The translations under genes and the position numbers were made by a program. This document shows, in pieces, positions 1-12,670 of a stretch of 64,000 nt of DNA. Positions within the stretch are counted from its first letter, which is position 1, and the number at the start of each line of letters is the position of its first letter. The notes under the pieces were generated by a model. The model had not been told where the DNA came from, did no database searches, and worked only from the letters and a program-made list of their open reading frames with translations. This stretch comes from Laetiporus sulphureus 93-53 (lineage: Eukaryota > Basidiomycota > Agaricomycetes > Polyporales > Laetiporaceae), in assembly GCF_001632365.1 (NCBI RefSeq), contig NW_024468520.1, forward strand, positions 337,530 through 401,529, written 5' to 3'.

Positions 1-11
1 GGCAGACGCGA

Positions 12-2763
12 TCACGCGTCCACGTCGATGCCGCGATCATCCTCGGGCGTCTCCCGCCCTTCCACCGCCCGCTTCCATCGCCGTTCCACCTCCCGCACAT
101 CTTCTGCTCCTAGCCAGCTGCGCACCCGCACCACCACCTCCATGCCCTCCTTCGCCCGTCCGTGCGCCAGCAGCCACCGCCCCCACTGCACCGTCGCGGT
201 TACCCCGTCCTTCCGCCGCCAATATTCGTACACACTTTCTAGCACCCGTTGTACGCTCTCGCACCCGTACTTCACCAGCTCCTCAGCGGCATCTTCTTCT
301 TGCGCGAACACTTCTTCCCAAACACGCGCAGTGGTCATCTGCGCCGTCCCCAGCTGCCACACTCGTTCCGCCCGCGCGGCTGCAACGGCCTCAACCTGAC
401 CCGTAAAGGCTATCTTCGCTTGACCCTTTTTGAGCGGCCCATGTGATCGCGCCGTCGAGTATGCTTCCGAGAGCCCGTTGCCAGAATCTGCATTACCGAC
501 ATCTTCGAGCGTTCGTTTTCTCTTTCGAATCCCTGCGCCAGGCTCCTGGGTATCCGTCACCATGGCTGCTTCTTCTGACTCCGGCTCGGCGGCCACTGCA
601 CTCTTCAGTCTACGAGAAAGTTCTGCGTGTGTGACGGCCGTGTACCTCGCCAAGAGCATCTCATGCACCCTGCCCCATGCTTCTGCATCCTGGATACGCC
701 TGCTGTCCTTCAGCAGGCGCTACGTACACCAGAGTCACAGTTCACACAGGCACGTCAGACAATCCGAAAGAGTCCGCGAGTGAATGATAGCATCGTGCAT
801 TCGGTGTCAGATTCATGCTAAAAGGTAAACGCCGCACGGATACCACGTACCTCTAGAAGCTGCACCTGCTCAGGGTCAGGTTCGGAGGGGAGAGGCGCGA
901 GATCGGACGACACTGCACCCTCGCCCGATGCGCGGACGTGGCCGTGGTCGAGCCCCCACAGCCAGACGCTCTCGATCCCCTTGCCCTGCACGGCACCGCG
1001 GGCATCGTCCCACGCACGATCGAGTTCTTCCCCACTTGCCCCAAACGCCCGCTCCGCGTCCAGGCGAGCGAGCCACACCTGCGCTCGGCCCGTGTTTTTC
1101 GTAGTGCATTTACGCGCGAGACGAAGGATCTTTTCGGGTGTGTTGCTCGATTGGGGGAGGTATTCCTGGAGGAGCTCGTGATATGATGTGAGAAGTCGGA
1201 TGTTCGCGGAAACTAGTGCTGGGGGAGGCGCCGTAGTTTTGCGTTGTGCGAGAAGCTGGAGAGATGTGACGAGGTACCCTTTCTGTGTTAGATAGCAGAT
1301 TCAACGCGTCAGTATCGGCATACACGTTGTAACGACGTGTGTGGCTAGATCAAGTTCGTCAACCTCTATCAGAATGACTTACCAGGCTATTGTCAATGTC
1401 CTTCTCACACCATTCTTGCACGAACTGCGCATATATTTCGCCCAGCTTTTCGGTGTTCTCGCCTTGGTTAGCCTCTTTCACGGCGATTGCGAGCTCCTCA
1501 TTTGCCTTCCTGAGTGCATCAACGAGATCTTCGCCCTCTAGGTCCGGGGTGAGATACCGTGATGCGTAGAGCTTGATCGCTGTGGGATCAGAAGGCAGCA
1601 CCGAGTGCAGCAGGGAGAATAGGTAATCAAGGAGAGAATTACGTAGAGAAGGCAGACAAGGGTAGGCAGATATTAGTTCGTGCAGCGAAGTGAAGAGATG
1701 AATCTTGGGAATGGCTGCATGAAGGTTGAGTGATGAGTGAAGAACACTCACGCGTGGAGCAAAAGGCCGACCTTTAGCAGCGCTCGACATCACCGACTTC
1801 ACGATCGCACCCTCTAGGATGGCCTTCTTCGCAGCATCCCCGTCATTACCCACTTCCTCTGCGTCAACTTCCATCTTCTCTACGTCTTCTCCGCCCTTGC
1901 CTTGCTCATCTGCATCCGCATCTATCTCCTTCTCCTTTCCCTTGCCCTTCTCTTGCCCTTTGCCCTCACCAACTTCGATACCCAACACGCTCCAGCGCCG
2001 CCTCATATTCTCCAGGAATCCCATCTCCATTTTCACGTACTCCCGCCACAACTCGACGCTCTCCGTGTTCAGACGGATCCCGCGCTGAAGCAGCGCACGC
2101 GCGGCGGATGGCGAGAGGTGCTCAAGCTCGTGTGATGCTGCGAGAATGTACAAAGCGGGCACGTTTGGATGCAATTGCAGTGCCCTGTGGTGGTGAACGA
2201 TCGTCAACTCAACACATTCTCATCAATTGCAAAGGAATGAATATCACGAACCGTGCACTGATCCGTCCTACTAGCGTCCTCGCCCCCTCCTTCTTCGCGA
2301 CTCGAATATACTGGATCCACAACGCGACGTCACCCTTGAACTTCTTCAACGCGCGCTCGAAGATGTGGAACTGCCGCCGCACGAGCGCATAGTCAGACAC
2401 GGACGGCGGCGGGCGGGCATCGCCCTGTGTGAGACGTTTGACGCGCTTTCGTCGCAGCGCCTCGAGCCCCATCTCGTACGTGGCGTAGCGGAGGTAGTCG
2501 TTCTTTTGCGGAATGCGCCGTACGAGCGCGGTCTCGAATGCGGTGCGTTTTTGCATGATCTGCTTTACCTCTCTCTGTTGTCGTAGGTGATGAGCATTTC
2601 ACTGATAAGGTTGAGCACATTGAGATGCATACTTGAGTAAAGATACCTTTCTGGACGAGGTCCTTGAGCTCAGCGAGCATCTACATCACGAAACCTTAGT
2701 TTCACGGCATAAGCAGTCATTTCGAGACCATACCTGCTCTTGCTCAAACTGAACTCTCTCCAT
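12..2763 (-). CDS. UTP6: U3 snoRNP/SSU processome protein UTP6
   Basis: Seven exons (2763-2734, 2680-2633, 2574-2252, 2184-1772, 1714-1383, 1282-851, 719-12) join in phase to a 761-residue protein. The N-terminus (MERVQFEQEQMLAELKDLVQ, then a KRTAFETALVRRIPQKNDYL-type segment) is the UTP6 signature, followed by HAT/TPR-like helical repeats (ALQLHPNVPALYILAASHEL; SLNTESVELWREYVKMEM-like). UTP6 belongs to the UTP-B part of the small-subunit processome in the nucleolus, where it helps process 18S pre-rRNA. At 761 aa it is longer than the usual roughly 440-650 aa; the extra length is acidic/Lys-rich linker near the middle and a charged C-terminal tail. A 57 nt in-frame intron (1771-1715) interrupts SSAAK/AIPKIHLF. 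It diverges from the next gene across a 232 bp promoter. The family call is firm; individual splice sites are inferred. Confidence 0.88.
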
Positions 2764-2995
2764 TGTGTTATCCGCGCAAAAATGAGGTGGTCAGTTATGA
2801 GGGGTATATGTCTGCGACAGCAAGTTACGAGGAGGCTACGTCCAATCAGCGGCCACAGCAGAGAAATTGTTGCGCACGTGTCAGCCACGCGAGGTGCCTG
2901 GTTAGCCGATGTTCGGGCGGAGCATCAATAGGCGCGTCCGCCAACGCCGCTTCTCCGATTACTACACGCCCTAGCCATCCTGTCCACCGACCACA
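2764..2995. promoter_or_regulatory. Shared divergent promoter with CCAAT box
   Basis: Only 232 bp separate the start codons of UTP6 (minus) and the Ser/Pro-rich gene (plus). A CCAAT box (CCAATCAGCGG, from 2842) lies near its centre. CCAAT is the binding site of the fungal HAP complex, and such boxes are common in divergent promoters; its use here is inferred. Confidence 0.45.
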
Positions 2996-4479
2996 ATGCC
3001 GACCAGGGGCCACCGCACAGCGAGTGGGCTCACCCGCACGCATTCGCGCACCAGCTCGGGCGGCGGCGGCGGGTCCAAGATCGGGCTTAATCTCCAGCTC
3101 ACACAGAAGGATGTAGTACCGCCACCAAGGCTGCCTGATAAATCGAGGAAGAATGCGCACGTTCATCACGAGGTGTGTATTTGTTTTTTTTGTATGAGCT
3201 AATGTGAATGTAGATGTCGACGAGATGCTGATGGAATTCTTTGTCTGACGTGCGCGCGTGCTTCTAGTCCGCGTTCGGGAGGGCCGCAAGCGGCCATCAC
3301 ATTGCATCGCGCGAACACATTGCGCCGGTGCAACTGCGACGCGTACCGACTCCGCTCAGCACCGTTCAGACACAGGAAAGCAAGCACAAGGTCGGATTTA
3401 CGATCTCGAGCCCGTCCGAAGGCGACGATGACGATTGGATTGAGAGCGAGAGCGGAGCTGCTACGCCCAACAATGCCTGCGATTCCGATACCGAGGGAGC
3501 GTCCACTCCCATCGAATCGAACAAGCCTACTACACCGCCTGCTGAGCTGCAAGTCATCGATTTTCCCAAAGAAGATGTCCAGACTCCGAAGGCGGAACAG
3601 CCACCAGTGCTTCGCAATCCGACCTTAGAGCTGCCCTCGTCTGCCCCAACTGTGAAAGATCATGCACAACCACCCACACCGCCTTCCCCACCGCCACAGC
3701 CGGCGTCCCAGCCACAAGAGCCGGCACGTCATGATCAGCGCCCTCTTCAACCAGAACGACCCTCTAACCCTCCAGCTCCCCCGATAACCAAGTCCCGTTC
3801 CGCGACACATTCTCCGAGCAGACGTTCGCCCACCTCGCCGACCCCTAAACGCCAGGCTGTGACAAGACCGCCATCGACACATTCTGTGGCAAGCAGGGGC
3901 GACGGCGCTCCTTTACGGCCACATCCGCTCATCCGTGGTCACTCTTACGGTCCATTCCCGGCAAAGCCCGCGCCGCTGGCACCCTTGACAATGGTGTCCT
4001 CAGACGCCGCGCAAGCTCAGATGTCTACCGCTCCTTCGCCGACGAGCCTTCACGGCGGTTCACCAACCAGTGCGATATCGGCATCGCCCGATGCGTCTTC
4101 TCCCGCGTCTTCTCAAGCACGCAGGCAGCTGAGGAGAACGTCTACCTCGTCCGTTGCATCGAGCGCTACTCTGCCAGCTCAGCATACCGCAAGTCACGCG
4201 AAGGGCAGCCATGACCGCCAGCGCACGATGTCCACGTTGTCGACATCTTCTTCCTTTGCAGCCTTGTCCAGCCTCGGCATCCGCTCAACCCCGTCCCCCA
4301 CACGCCCCCCCATCCGGATTACTTCGCATTTCTCTGCTACCCCGTCGAGTTCCGATCTTGAAGCTATACATCCGCTTTTGCCGCCTCCATATCTCAACGC
4401 CCATATGACGGTACTTGCGTACCGCAATCCTATCCGGGAGTCCTATGACAGGATCACCCGCGCCAAGCAGGCTCGTTGA
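2996..4479 (+). CDS. Ser/Pro-rich low-complexity protein, function unknown
   Basis: Two exons, 2996-3172 and 3268-4479, give 462 residues. The N-terminal 60 residues are basic and Ser/Gly-rich (SRTSSGGGGGSKIGLNLQL), ending near KKNAHVHHE where the intron falls. After it comes a conserved-looking stretch (SAFGRAASGHHIASREHI), an acidic patch (EGDDDDWIESESGAATPNN), and then about 280 residues of Ser/Pro/Ala-rich, probably disordered sequence. The last 35 residues (HPLLPPPYLNAHMTVLAYR to the end) look structured again. I do not recognise a catalytic domain. The architecture of short conserved ends around disorder resembles fungal signalling or transcription-regulator proteins of the DUF1752/DUF3295 type, but that comparison is only an impression. 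It shares a divergent promoter with UTP6. Confidence 0.75.
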
Positions 4480-7400
4480 TCCGTGTGGTAGCCGTAGACG
4501 GGATGGTATCTGGATATCTGGACTTGCATTTGATTATTAGGTACGTGGTCCGTGTGCTGTGGAATGCATGGTAACTGATGCAGGACACCGGCAGCTTTCC
4601 ATATGTAATTCTATGGCTTCGTGACCGCTCATGCTTCGGATTTTTGCAGCACGTACCTGTACCGCGTAGATTTCTTTATCGGATTTTACAGCGCGATTCG
4701 AGTGCTTGAACACATGCAAGGCATCTATGCATAGCTGTAACAACCACGCTGGTTTCGCAAGTCCTCATCCTCAACTCCAGCACGCTGTTCCAACACGCTC
4801 CTCGGACCCGTAAAACCGGGAACGCGTCACATGGACCAACCCGAGATACATGCGCGCATGGTGACGCCTTCAACATTTGCATTTGCGGTATGTTGTCATC
4901 TTAACTCATCAGCCGTCCTCCACACTCCAGATCTATCTATCATCTTCACTCCTTATCTCTGTGCAGCACAGACTTGATGAACATTGTCACAACGTCGCCA
5001 TGCCGCGGCTTCCCACCGCACGGCCTCAAGGGTATATGCCTTGCAAGTTCCCCGGTGTGCGTCGGCTACTATATACTACGCAATCGGCTTCGCGTGGGAC
5101 GCGCAGTGCCGTCTTACCGCTATCACAGCACGTTCCTCAACTAGCCTGTTTCTAACTTGCGATGTGGAATAATCGCAGCAGCGCCGGCTTAGCGTGCTAT
5201 TTACTGCCTTGGGATTGACGCCAGCAAGCGCTGTAGAACGCCGAGAAGGCGACCAGGTGAGATGCAGGAGCGGTCACGTTGTCGACGATAGTGAGAAGCG
5301 TAGGAGGCCGTTGAATTGTCGGGAGCACGGTTTTCCCAGCATCAGGCTTCGTGGTCTCGCGCGACGGTTCGCTTCCGGATGTCCCTTTGCCTCTTTATCT
5401 TCCAGCTATAGCGGCTGTGCTGGTCGGCGGAGATGAGGTAGGCTGTCCTTATCTCAAAGTACTTACTGTAGTTGGTGGTGCATGAGACCTGTGCGAACTC
5501 ACGCTCCGCGATCGGACTAGGCGACTTTCAGAATCAACGAACAGCGTCAGTCTCGAGATGCAAGGACACCGTACGCCGTCTATTGTTATAGGGTTTGATT
5601 CTGCTAGAACTGTTTGCCGCGAAGCCAGAATTAAAACACGACTGCATGCAATAGCTAAGATACAACATAGTGCACCAGTTATTTGGAAGCCCACGGTCAT
5701 TCTTGAACGGGTTAAGGCACACTGGGCGGGTTACGTGGCAACCTGTGAATCGACTGCCCGGTCGCCGGGAGTTCTGCCAGTACGTAAGATGTCTACGCAC
5801 GTTCATCGATTGGCGATCTGATTCGATTGTGTTTCTTTAGAAACATGTCTCATAGTAGTCCTCGGTGAGGATACTGAACGCAGACAGTCCTTTCTGGTTC
5901 CCAAAGCGGTAAGGATCGACCAGCAGGCTCCATTCAATTATTGGCGTTTTACTTGCGTGTGTTGCATCGGATCAACAGTCGGCCAGCTGATTTGGAGGCA
6001 CATCCATTCGTAGGCCCTGCCTGAACTTAAAGATGGATACGCACTCCAGACCACCAGAATGCCGGTGGCGACCCAGTGAGAATTGTCCTGAACGCCTGGG
6101 CACCGCTCCTTCCGCCCCACACTGATACATGGCAGCTGACATGCCGGCATACCCTTCAGCGATAGGAGCGAGACAACCTACCCGTCCCTCGGTGCGTCTT
6201 CGCCTGCTATGCACACTGTCCTACTCATCAGACCTCGCGAAGCGAGTGTTACCATATGCTCGGAGCGGAGGCGATAAGCGGTGCGTCTTTGCCTGCTACG
6301 CTCACTGCTCTACTCATCAGGCCACGCGAAGCGAGTGTTACCATGTGCTCGAGGCCGAGGCGATAAGGCTGCCTTTCTTCCGCCTATCGCAGCTGAGATG
6401 CCTGGATGCGGTGCCTCGGTGCGGTGCGGTGCGTCCTGTGTGAATAGCGGTGTCAGCGACGGCCCGTGCGGTCCAGTCCACGAACACGTCCGAGCTGTTG
6501 ACCGGAGGGTATCCTGTGCCATATCATATATGGCTTCGACTGCGATTTCCAGCACGCTATCTGAGAATGTATATGTCCACGTTATCTCTCTTTTAGCGGG
6601 TCATGTTGTCTATCCAATTGACAGCCGTAGGTTTGGAGAGGTCAGCTTATGACATGAACCGATGTTTCGACAAGGTCATTGCTGGCGTCGCTGGCCTACC
6701 ATGGCATGTGCAGTGCCGTCTTAAAATAGAGTGGATAGTGCGATCTGTATTCGTTTGATAGCTAGGCACGCTGGTGTCCTGGACTGACCTCAATTGTTTG
6801 AGAACGGGAGGTCTTGATCCGTGAAGACTGTCGTTGTCCTTCCCCACTTTCGTTATCAGTAATGTTCCAATCGACTATACTAGCTACAACATTTGTATGA
6901 ACTGCTTGCCGATAGTGTATGTGCACGTCGACCTGAGCCTCCAATTTTGTTTAGAGATGAATGGGTGCATACATGCATGCATACCAAGACACTCACTGGA
7001 AAGTATTCCCTACCTTATATCTCCTCGAACAACAATATGTATATCGACCCACCTCCTCTTCGAGAAGGGCAAGTGTCTGAATTCATAAAATTACGGACCC
7101 CCGGGCGCGTCGTCTTTTTCATTCCTAAATATCACATCAATGCTGTGCAGATTGCGGTCTGACGGGCACTTCGCAATTATTTGCCCATACGATTTTTACT
7201 CGGCGACGTCACAGGTACGTATTCCCGGCAGAGACTCTTCGGCATGGCATTCCGTCGCCGCCGAGTCGGATAATGACATACATGCCAAGAATACGAACAA
7301 TAGAGCAACGAAGAGCGCGTTTTTTTTGAACAAGGCTGCATCGTTAGCGGTCTGGAAACCTATGCGGTAGGCAATTGTATCTCTGGTGTCCTTGTCGAGC

Positions 7401-8154
7401 TTAGGCTATCATTACGCGCTCCGGCGCGCTAGGTCATTCGAGACACCGACAATGAATGTTCATCGATATCTCAATCTCACCATGCCACTCGCCGAAAAAA
7501 GGGTCGTCCGACGGGGAATTTAGTATGCAATAAATCTAATGTAGATCCGACTCGGAGCGGCCTTGCCACTGCAACGCATGGTTGCAGTCGCTCTCGGTAC
7601 GTGCGTAAAAAAAGGGCCCGTGACGGGGATGCTCGGACTAGGGGCACATGATTGGCTGGCGTGTGCTCCGGCTGTCTATATGAAACGATCAAATCTGTTC
7701 TTGTAAGAAGTACGTACACAACGACGGACACTCGGCGACCAGAGCAGCGCACGCTCGCCGTTCGCAACAACTTGCGCCGCACGGGGACCAAATTGGAGGA
7801 TATTGCCACCGTGATGGGAGTGGACATGATATTGATGTGGGAGGTGGCGGGGGGGCGAGGGCGGAAGTTCTGGTGGAAGGGATCACGCGCGCTCACGATC
7901 TGGGTCTGGCGCCCGAATAGGCAGTCGAGGTGGATTAGCCGACGCGCGATCGAGTCTTTGTCGGAAAACGGTCGCGATGGGTTGCCACCGTGCTGGCGAC
8001 CAGACCCCTGCGCTATCAAACGTGGCGAGCCTGAAACTACGCTAAATATCCCCCGCGCAGCACCCTCCATTATCGCCACCGCCCTCCTCCCCCCTCCCTG
8101 CCCCGCCTCTCGGGCAGACCAGTCGTTCCGTCGAACACGCTCCGAGTCACTGGC
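4480..8154. other. 3.7 kb gene-poor region
   Basis: I find no coding model with family-like content on either strand. The longest open frames are short, cysteine/arginine-rich and unspliced, and look random. The region contains the 89 bp tandem duplication described separately, short homopolymer runs (a T run near 7321, an A run near 7496) and the upstream region of the G-alpha gene. It may hold a non-coding transcript or decayed transposon sequence. Confidence 0.5.
6191..6368. repeat. Two-copy tandem repeat, period 89 bp
   Basis: Positions 6191-6279 and 6280-6368 are imperfect direct copies. Both begin GGTGCGTCTTYGCCTGCTA and share TCTACTCATCAG-like, CGAAGCGAGTGTTACCAT and GAGGCGATAAG segments, with about a dozen scattered substitutions and no length change. 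No gene overlaps them. The fixed 89 bp period and divergence suggest an old local duplication. Confidence 0.85.
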
Positions 8155-10174
8155 ATGGTGAACGACTGGCCTCCGTATCCTCCCCTAGATGAGACCGAAC
8201 TTGAGAAAGCTGTGCGCTTAGAAGAGGAAAATGTTGCGAAAAGAATTAGGTACGCGTTCTGAAGCATAATCAGAAAGTCGACTGAATAGTCGGTTATAGC
8301 GATGAGATTGATCGCGCCATCGAACACGACAGACAGGAGATGCGCAAGAAGCGCCACCAGACCAAGATCCTGCTTCTAGGTATGTACCACGAGAGCGAAA
8401 CTCTTCGTTAGCTAAAGCTGCTCGACTCTTATCACAGGCCAAGCAGAGTCTGGCAAATCCACCCTCCTCAAGAATTTCCAGCTCCAGTTCGCGCCCAAAG
8501 CATTCCACGCAGAGGCAGAGGGGTGGCGCGCAGTCATCCAGCTCAACCTCGTCCGCTCCATCAACGTCATCCTCAGCCTCCTCTCCAAAGCGAACAGCAA
8601 CCCCGCCTCGCCCTCCCCTCCACCGCGATTCAGCAAGCCCAAGGACGACCTCCGGTGGCTCAAGGTGCGCCTCGCGCCGCTCCGCCAGGTCGAGGTGATC
8701 CTCAACAGGCTGCTCGGCGTGAACCCCGACGAGACCGATGACGCTGATTTGGTGTTGGACAGCGGCCGGCTCTCTGAGGTGGCCATCCGCTCCAACTGTG
8801 GGTGGCAGACCCTCATGCGGACCGAGCGCTCGAGTCCATCGAGTCGTTTTCTGTCCGACTTGGACGATGCTAGGAGGATTTTGGAGGCATGCCGGGACGA
8901 CATTGTGTCCATGTGCGAGGACGCCGTGGTGCGGCGCATCCTGCATGAACAAGGCGTTGTGTTATTGAACGAGCCCGGATTGTCCGTAAATGATGTCGTC
9001 TATCTGGTAAGGAGACTGTTTTGATTAATGTGCACCGCAGCTTCTTCGACCAAGCCGAGCGGATAGCGTCGATGACGTACGAGCCGACACCAGGTCAGTG
9101 TGCTTCGTGCATTTTTGAAGTTCTCTTACTCAGTGAGAGCATAGAGGATATCCTCAGGGCACGGTTGAGAACAGTGGGAGTGGAAGAGCATCGACTAGTC
9201 ATGGAAACTCGTGAGTCGATCCCTCTTCCATTTACATCGGCTTATGCCCCAAAGTAACTGCCTCTATGGAGAAGGGGCGTGAGTGGGTCTTTTACGACGT
9301 CGGCGGCGCCAGAGGGCAGCGAGGTAACGGGTCCCATTATCAGCAAGTGTCCTGTTGGCTCACGCATCGTTTGGGACAGCCACTTGGGCATCGTACTTCG
9401 AAGACGGTAGGTCTCACGACAGTCGCAAACGGTGCTGTCCCTCACGAAGCGTCCTCTGTTAGTCAACGCGGTCATGTTCCTCTGCCCGCTTTCTGGCTTC
9501 GACCAGGTCCTATCGGAAGACAGGGCCGTCAACCGATTGGTGGGCTCCCCTTCTTGCAATCGGCCGAGTTCAAGCTAAGTGATCTCGCAGATAGATACCA
9601 TGAAGCTGTGGAAGGTCATATCCTCCAGCAAGCTCCTCCAGAACGCGACGTTCGTCCTCTTCCTGAACAAGTCCGACATCCTGCGGAAAAAGCTTGACTC
9701 CGGTAAGAGCACATGGGACCCCCCATCCCAGCCCGATGGCTGAGCGGTCGGCAGGTGTCCTCTTCCGCGATCACATAGAGCAGTACAAGGACCAGCCGAA
9801 CGATTTTGACAGCGTCACCACCTGTACGTCCGGGCCGGCGCTCGATGCATCCAGAATGCTCTGACAGTGTTGGGTGGCTAGACATCAAGAAGGTCCTCCT
9901 TGCGATACACAAAGACAACACACCGAAAAAGCGCGATGTGCACGTACATATCACCTGTGCAACAGTGAGTCCCCTCCCCCTTTGTCTGACACGTCTCCAC
10001 TGCAAAGATCTGACACGCGACTGCAGGATACGAACATGATGTCCATCGTCCTCAACAGCAGTGCGCCCCTCTTCTATTTTTCCTCCCGCAGCACATGGCA
10101 CGCCTGACGATCGCCCTGCAGTACACGACGTCATCCTCATGAACGCCCTCGAAACGACCAGCCTGATATCCTGA
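8155..10174 (+). CDS. Divergent heterotrimeric G-protein alpha subunit
   Basis: Thirteen exons (8155-8249, 8300-8379, 8438-8981, 9041-9093, 9145-9210, 9255-9323, 9380-9406, 9463-9539, 9591-9702, 9755-9823, 9882-9964, 10027-10060, 10122-10174) sum to 453 residues. All G-alpha guanine-nucleotide motifs are present but altered: P-loop GQAESGKST (about residue 59), switch I RLRTVG with the arginine finger, switch II DVGGARGQR (about 294), NKSD (363-366) and TCAT (422-425). The helical domain carries an insert rich in Ser/Pro (SKANSNPASPSPPPRFSKP), which explains the length over the usual 350. There is no N-terminal Gly-2, so N-myristoylation is unlikely. Canonical G-alphas relay GPCR signals to cAMP or MAPK pathways at the plasma membrane; this divergent class, expanded in mushrooms, is poorly characterised. 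The exon-3 donor GTCCGT is non-consensus. Confidence 0.85.
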
Positions 10175-11151
10175 CGGGCCAAGCACAGCACATCCCGACC
10201 TCCACTCGTGACTCTGGCAGTCCGCCATGTCACGTCATGTCATGTCCATACTACTGTATACATACCACACGTTATGCTCCACATCACTACCGCACATGCT
10301 ATATTCAAGTTCTCACGACCGCTCGGACACGCTGGTATAATACGGTAATGCGCTAGTGTATATTCGCTTAGGAATTCTTGTGATATCCGTGTAGGAGGTA
10401 CACGTGTCGGGTGTCGCTGCTGTCTTGTTGCAATCGAAGATGTTGTCGTTGGGAGGTCGTCGATATTAATATTCATCGCTCGTGTTATCCAGTGTCATGC
10501 AGAGCCGGCGACAAGAGTTTTCGGGCTCGCAGGGCCAACCACCTTGATGGGCGAGCCGTGCATCGCAACGAATATGCACTAAAGAGGCAAAGCCTGGGAC
10601 ATCGACGCGCCACACGTTTAGACGCGGTCACGTGGATTGTCATCAATATCGCGTCTCGGGATGACTCGGGAAAAGGCCGATGCCTCGGATCAATTCTAAT
10701 TGTGGCCCTGCATGTGGCTAATCCGTCGACCGCTACCGAGCGCAGCACTCTGCTCATCGACTTACCCAAGACTGCTCAAGCACTCACTAGTCCGACACGA
10801 GCTCAAAGGCTCCTGCGTTCTTAACATGCTTAGTGCGACGTCACGGCGTTCAAGTTGCCGTGCGATCACCCAGCTGTCACACCTAGCACACCGCCTCCTT
10901 GTACACAGCGATGGGTACATCGCCATGCCGAGATGCCGGAACGTTCTCGGTCGCTTGATCACAGCACCAGAGGTACCAGGCAGGGTTGGGATAGTCATAT
11001 TCGGTGCCGTTGATGCCTACACGGCAGCGAGGGGTTCGTAGTGACTGTGGCGGAAGCGCGCAGTATACCAATCACATTTAAGAGCGAGCACGGCCAACGT
11101 GGACTCTTGCAAGCACTCTGAAGATTGCGAACAAACGCACGGTCTCGAGAT
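10175..11151. other. Intergenic, 977 bp, no gene seen
   Basis: Lies between the stop of the G-alpha gene and the start of the monooxygenase gene. Open frames on both strands are short and have no recognisable content. The last 100-200 bp are presumably the monooxygenase promoter; no clear binding site stands out. Confidence 0.5.
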
Positions 11152-12670
11152 ATGGAGTCCAAACTGCCCACCAAGGTGATCATCGCTGGCGCAGGCATTG
11201 CTGGGCCTGTCCTCGCCATGTTCCTCAAGACGAAGGGCTATGATCCCGTCGTTTATGAACGCGTCGACAAGATCGAGGATGTTGGGCTCAGTCTCTGGTC
11301 AGTTCTTTCCATCCGATTGCTCTGTCGACCCTCTTACTTATCCGGCACTCTGTAGTTTACAGCCAAACGGCCTGAAGGTACTATCTCTCATCCCCGGTTT
11401 CCTGGAGAGTATCATCGGAAAGCAGCTTTCGCACCTTGTCCAAATCTCCTATTATCCCTCTTCCTCGCCCTCAGAGGTCCCCCTCGCAGACTTGGACGCG
11501 CCCTCCCACCTGCCGGATCTCACGGGCGGGTTTGGCATGCTCGGCGTTCGCCGCCCCGTATTCAATCGCACGATCGTCGAAGCCGCCGAGCGTCAAGGCG
11601 TCAAGATCGTATGGGGGCACCAGCTCGTGGCGCTGAGACAGGGCGAGGACGAGGTCCAAGTGACTTTTGCCAACGGCGCGACGGACACGGCGAGCTTTGT
11701 TGTGGGATGCGATGGGTTGCATAGTAATACGAGGATATGTCTCTTCGGCGAGGAGAAGGTGAACTATACCGGGCTGTGTCAGGTGGGTGAAAAATGTAGG
11801 TCACCACGACGCATATACTGACAGATCTCATAGACAGGCGGGGTGTCGCCCACGCCGGAAAGCCATAAAGGACGGGCTAGTATGACGAATATATACAGCG
11901 ACGGGGCGCACATGGTCTCGTACCCGATCTCCAACACAGAGACCTCCTGGGCGTGAGTACCGTACTCTGTTGACAGACAGATGGGTTAGCTGACTGCCCG
12001 ATTATACAGCATCACGTTGCGCGAACCCGAGGCGAGGGAGACTTGGCGTGCCATGGACGAGGAGAAGCAACGTGAGTTCAAGCAGAGCACGTTCTCCCAG
12101 TGGCCGTTCGGCGCGGGCGAGCTGGTGAGGTCCGCAGACAGGATCATCAAGGTGGGCCGAATAGTGTCAAATTTTCTCTAGACGGGACTGACGCTTTCGG
12201 GCTTTAAGTACGGATTGTACGATCGGCCGGAGCTCAAGTCGTGGCACCAAGGCCGGGTCGTACTTCTTGGCGACGCCGCGCACCCCACCAGCCCAGTGAG
12301 CCTCTTCTGAAGGTTTTTAACCACATCCGCTAACCTCTCCTGTCAGCACCTCGGCCAGGGCGCAAATCAAGCATTCGAAGACATCTACCACCTCGTTCGC
12401 CTCCTCACAAAGCACAACCCCTCCGCCGCGCCGCCCGCCACCGCGCTGCTCTCGACGATCTTCACGGAATATGAGAGCCTGCGCATTGCGCGGACGAGCA
12501 TGCTCGTGCAGGGCGCGCGGCAGCAGGGAGAGAGCCGCGTCGTGAGCGGCGCGGAGGCGTGCAAAATGCGGGATGGGGCGATCAAGAAGGCCCTCGGGAA
12601 CGGGGAGGGGCTGCTTCAGGGGATGTTGATGGTTTATCGGGGGCCATTTGATGGCGAGAGTGAGATTTGA
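11152..12670 (+). CDS. FAD-dependent aromatic-ring-type monooxygenase
   Basis: Six exons (11152-11297, 11356-11782, 11834-11952, 12010-12151, 12209-12295, 12347-12670) give 414 residues. The N-terminus VIIAGAGIAGPVLAMFL is the GxGxxG dinucleotide-binding fold (Gly 13/15/18). VVGCDGLHSNTR is the DG motif that binds both FAD and NAD(P)H, and GDAAHPTSP (299-307) is the GD motif contacting the flavin ribityl chain, followed by LGQGANQAFED. This is the group A flavin monooxygenase family (PHBH/salicylate-hydroxylase-like, also many secondary-metabolism enzymes), which inserts one oxygen atom into a substrate using NAD(P)H and oxygen. The substrate cannot be read from the sequence. There is no signal peptide, so it is probably cytosolic. 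No biosynthetic gene cluster surrounds it. Confidence 0.88.

Noticed and set aside
1716..1752. 37 nt GTGAGT...GCAG intron in UTP6
   Set aside because: Too short, and it breaks the frame; the 57 nt intron starting at 1771 uses the same acceptor and restores the expected UTP6 sequence.
6129..6652. Overlapping 104- and 123-codon frames
   Set aside because: They run through the 89 bp tandem repeat and have Cys/Arg-rich random-looking content.
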